Shown piece by piece: positions 4,592 to 5,295 of a DNA stretch of 5,295 bases. This DNA comes from Gammaproteobacteria bacterium (GTDB lineage Bacteria; Pseudomonadota; Gammaproteobacteria; Steroidobacterales; Steroidobacteraceae). The position numbers were made by a program, and so were the translations under genes. Each line of letters opens with the position of its first letter. Positions within the stretch are counted from its first letter, which is position 1. The DNA is taken from the NCBI GenBank assembly GCA_003165495.1, contig PMMB01000271.1, positions 1-5,295 of the forward strand, written 5' to 3'. Below the pieces are notes generated by a model that saw nothing but the letters and a program-made list of their open reading frames with translations, did not search any database and was not told where the DNA came from.

Positions 4592-5295
4592 GTGAGCGAA
4601 ACGGACGCGGGGCACACGCCGGTACTGCTATCTCAGGTACTGGCCGGGTTGAACATACGGGCGAGTGGCACCTACTTGGACGCCACTTTTGGTCGAGGCG
4701 GACATGCAGGGGCGATTTTGCAGAACCTCATCGCGAACGGTCGTTTGCTATGCCTCGACCGTGATTCCGTGGCCATCGCGGACGCCAGTGCGCGCTTCGC
4801 ATCAGATCCGCGCGTGACGGTTTTTCTCGCCCCGTTTTCCTCCCTGGCGCAATGTGCGGACCAGGTCGAACCCGGTCTCAAGTTCGACGGTATCTTGTTC
4901 GATTTGGGCGTGTCGTCACCGCAGCTCGACGACGCGACGCGCGGCTTCAGCTTCATGCAGGACGGGCCGCTTGATATGCGCATGACGGCAGGCTCGGGCA
5001 TCAGCGCCGCCGACGTCGTCAACGGCGCCCCGTTAAACGAACTGATTCGGATCTTTCGCGAATACGGCGAGGAACGCCTGGCGCCGCGCATCGCGCGCGC
5101 CATCGTGAAGGATCGAGAAGCGCAGCCCTTCGAACGTACTTTGCAACTTGCCGAGATGATCGCGCGAGTAGCCCACAGCCGCGAACAACACAAACATCCG
5201 GCCACCCGCGTATTTCAGGCATTGCGCATCCATGTGAATCGCGAGCTCGCCGAGCTCGAAGCCGGGCTCGATGCCGCGCTCGCGCGCTTGGCGCC
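4592..5295 (+). CDS. rsmH: RsmH, 16S rRNA (cytosine-1402-N4)-methyltransferase (3' end missing)
   Basis: RsmH (MraW) methylates N4 of C1402 in 16S rRNA with S-adenosylmethionine, on the same nucleotide that RsmI methylates on the ribose. The first 234 residues are in the window, of about 310 expected; the window edge cuts the gene. Seen: HTPVLL at 8-13, the SAM motif LDATFGRGGHA at 29-39, LCLDRD at 53-58, FDGILFDLGVSSPQLD at 98-113, GFSFMQDGPLDMRM at 118-131, and KHPATRVFQALRIHVNREL at 201-219. These are the near-invariant RsmH blocks and nothing key is missing. The start is GTG at 4592, chosen because it gives the normal short lead before HTPVLL; no strong Shine-Dalgarno precedes it, so it may depend on translation of mraZ, 12 bp upstream. 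ftsL and ftsI would be expected next. Confidence 0.97.
   Translation, partial: MSETDAGHTPVLLSQVLAGLNIRASGTYLDATFGRGGHAGAILQNLIANGRLLCLDRDSVAIADASARFASDPRVTVFLAPFSSLAQCADQVEPGLKFDGILFDLGVSSPQLDDATRGFSFMQDGPLDMRMTAGSGISAADVVNGAPLNELIRIFREYGEERLAPRIARAIVKDREAQPFERTLQLAEMIARVAHSREQHKHPATRVFQALRIHVNRELAELEAGLDAALARLA

Noticed and set aside
5239..5290. Repeated GAGCTCG/GCTCG-like motifs near the right edge
   Set aside because: They encode the Leu-Ala-Glu-rich helix of RsmH and need no other explanation.

Overview
The window is a chromosomal housekeeping segment, very probably from a GC-rich gammaproteobacterium. Two things point there. LpoA, the outer-membrane activator of penicillin-binding protein 1A, is essentially a gammaproteobacterial protein. 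The order rsmI - rnpB - mraZ - rsmH is the one I associate with the Pseudomonas and Xanthomonas side of that class. The genus cannot be read from the sequence. All calls are by eye and from memory of the families; no search was run.

Layout, left to right. (1) Bases 1-344, + strand: the 3' end of a metallo-beta-lactamase-fold hydrolase of the NAPE-PLD type. (2) Bases 441-653, + strand: a possible 70-residue protein I do not recognise. (3) Bases 657-685: a GC-rich hairpin between the convergent genes. (4) Bases 688-2487, - strand: lpoA, a lipoprotein with an N-terminal helical repeat region and a C-terminal periplasmic-binding-protein fold. (5) A 42-bp divergent promoter region. (6) Bases 2530-3414, + strand: rsmI, the 16S rRNA C1402 2'-O-methyltransferase. 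(7) About 3441-3813, + strand: rnpB, the type A RNase P RNA. (8) A roughly 315-bp spacer ending in a clear sigma70 promoter and three TGGGN repeats. (9) Bases 4130-4579: mraZ. (10) From 4592 past the right edge: rsmH, the 16S rRNA C1402 N4-methyltransferase and second gene of the division and cell wall (dcw) cluster.

The genes share a theme. RsmI and RsmH both modify C1402 of 16S rRNA (2'-O and N4 methyl, giving m4Cm), and here they flank the RNase P RNA. LpoA and the dcw cluster serve peptidoglycan synthesis and division. MraZ is the cluster's own repressor, and its operator is visible just downstream of the promoter start.

I found no undescribed multi-gene system. The points most worth a second look are regulatory: a CRP-like palindrome and an AT-rich UP-like tract upstream of the dcw promoter, a parS-like palindrome inside rsmI, a -10 element overlapping the rsmI start codon, and a very short P3 helix in the RNase P RNA.
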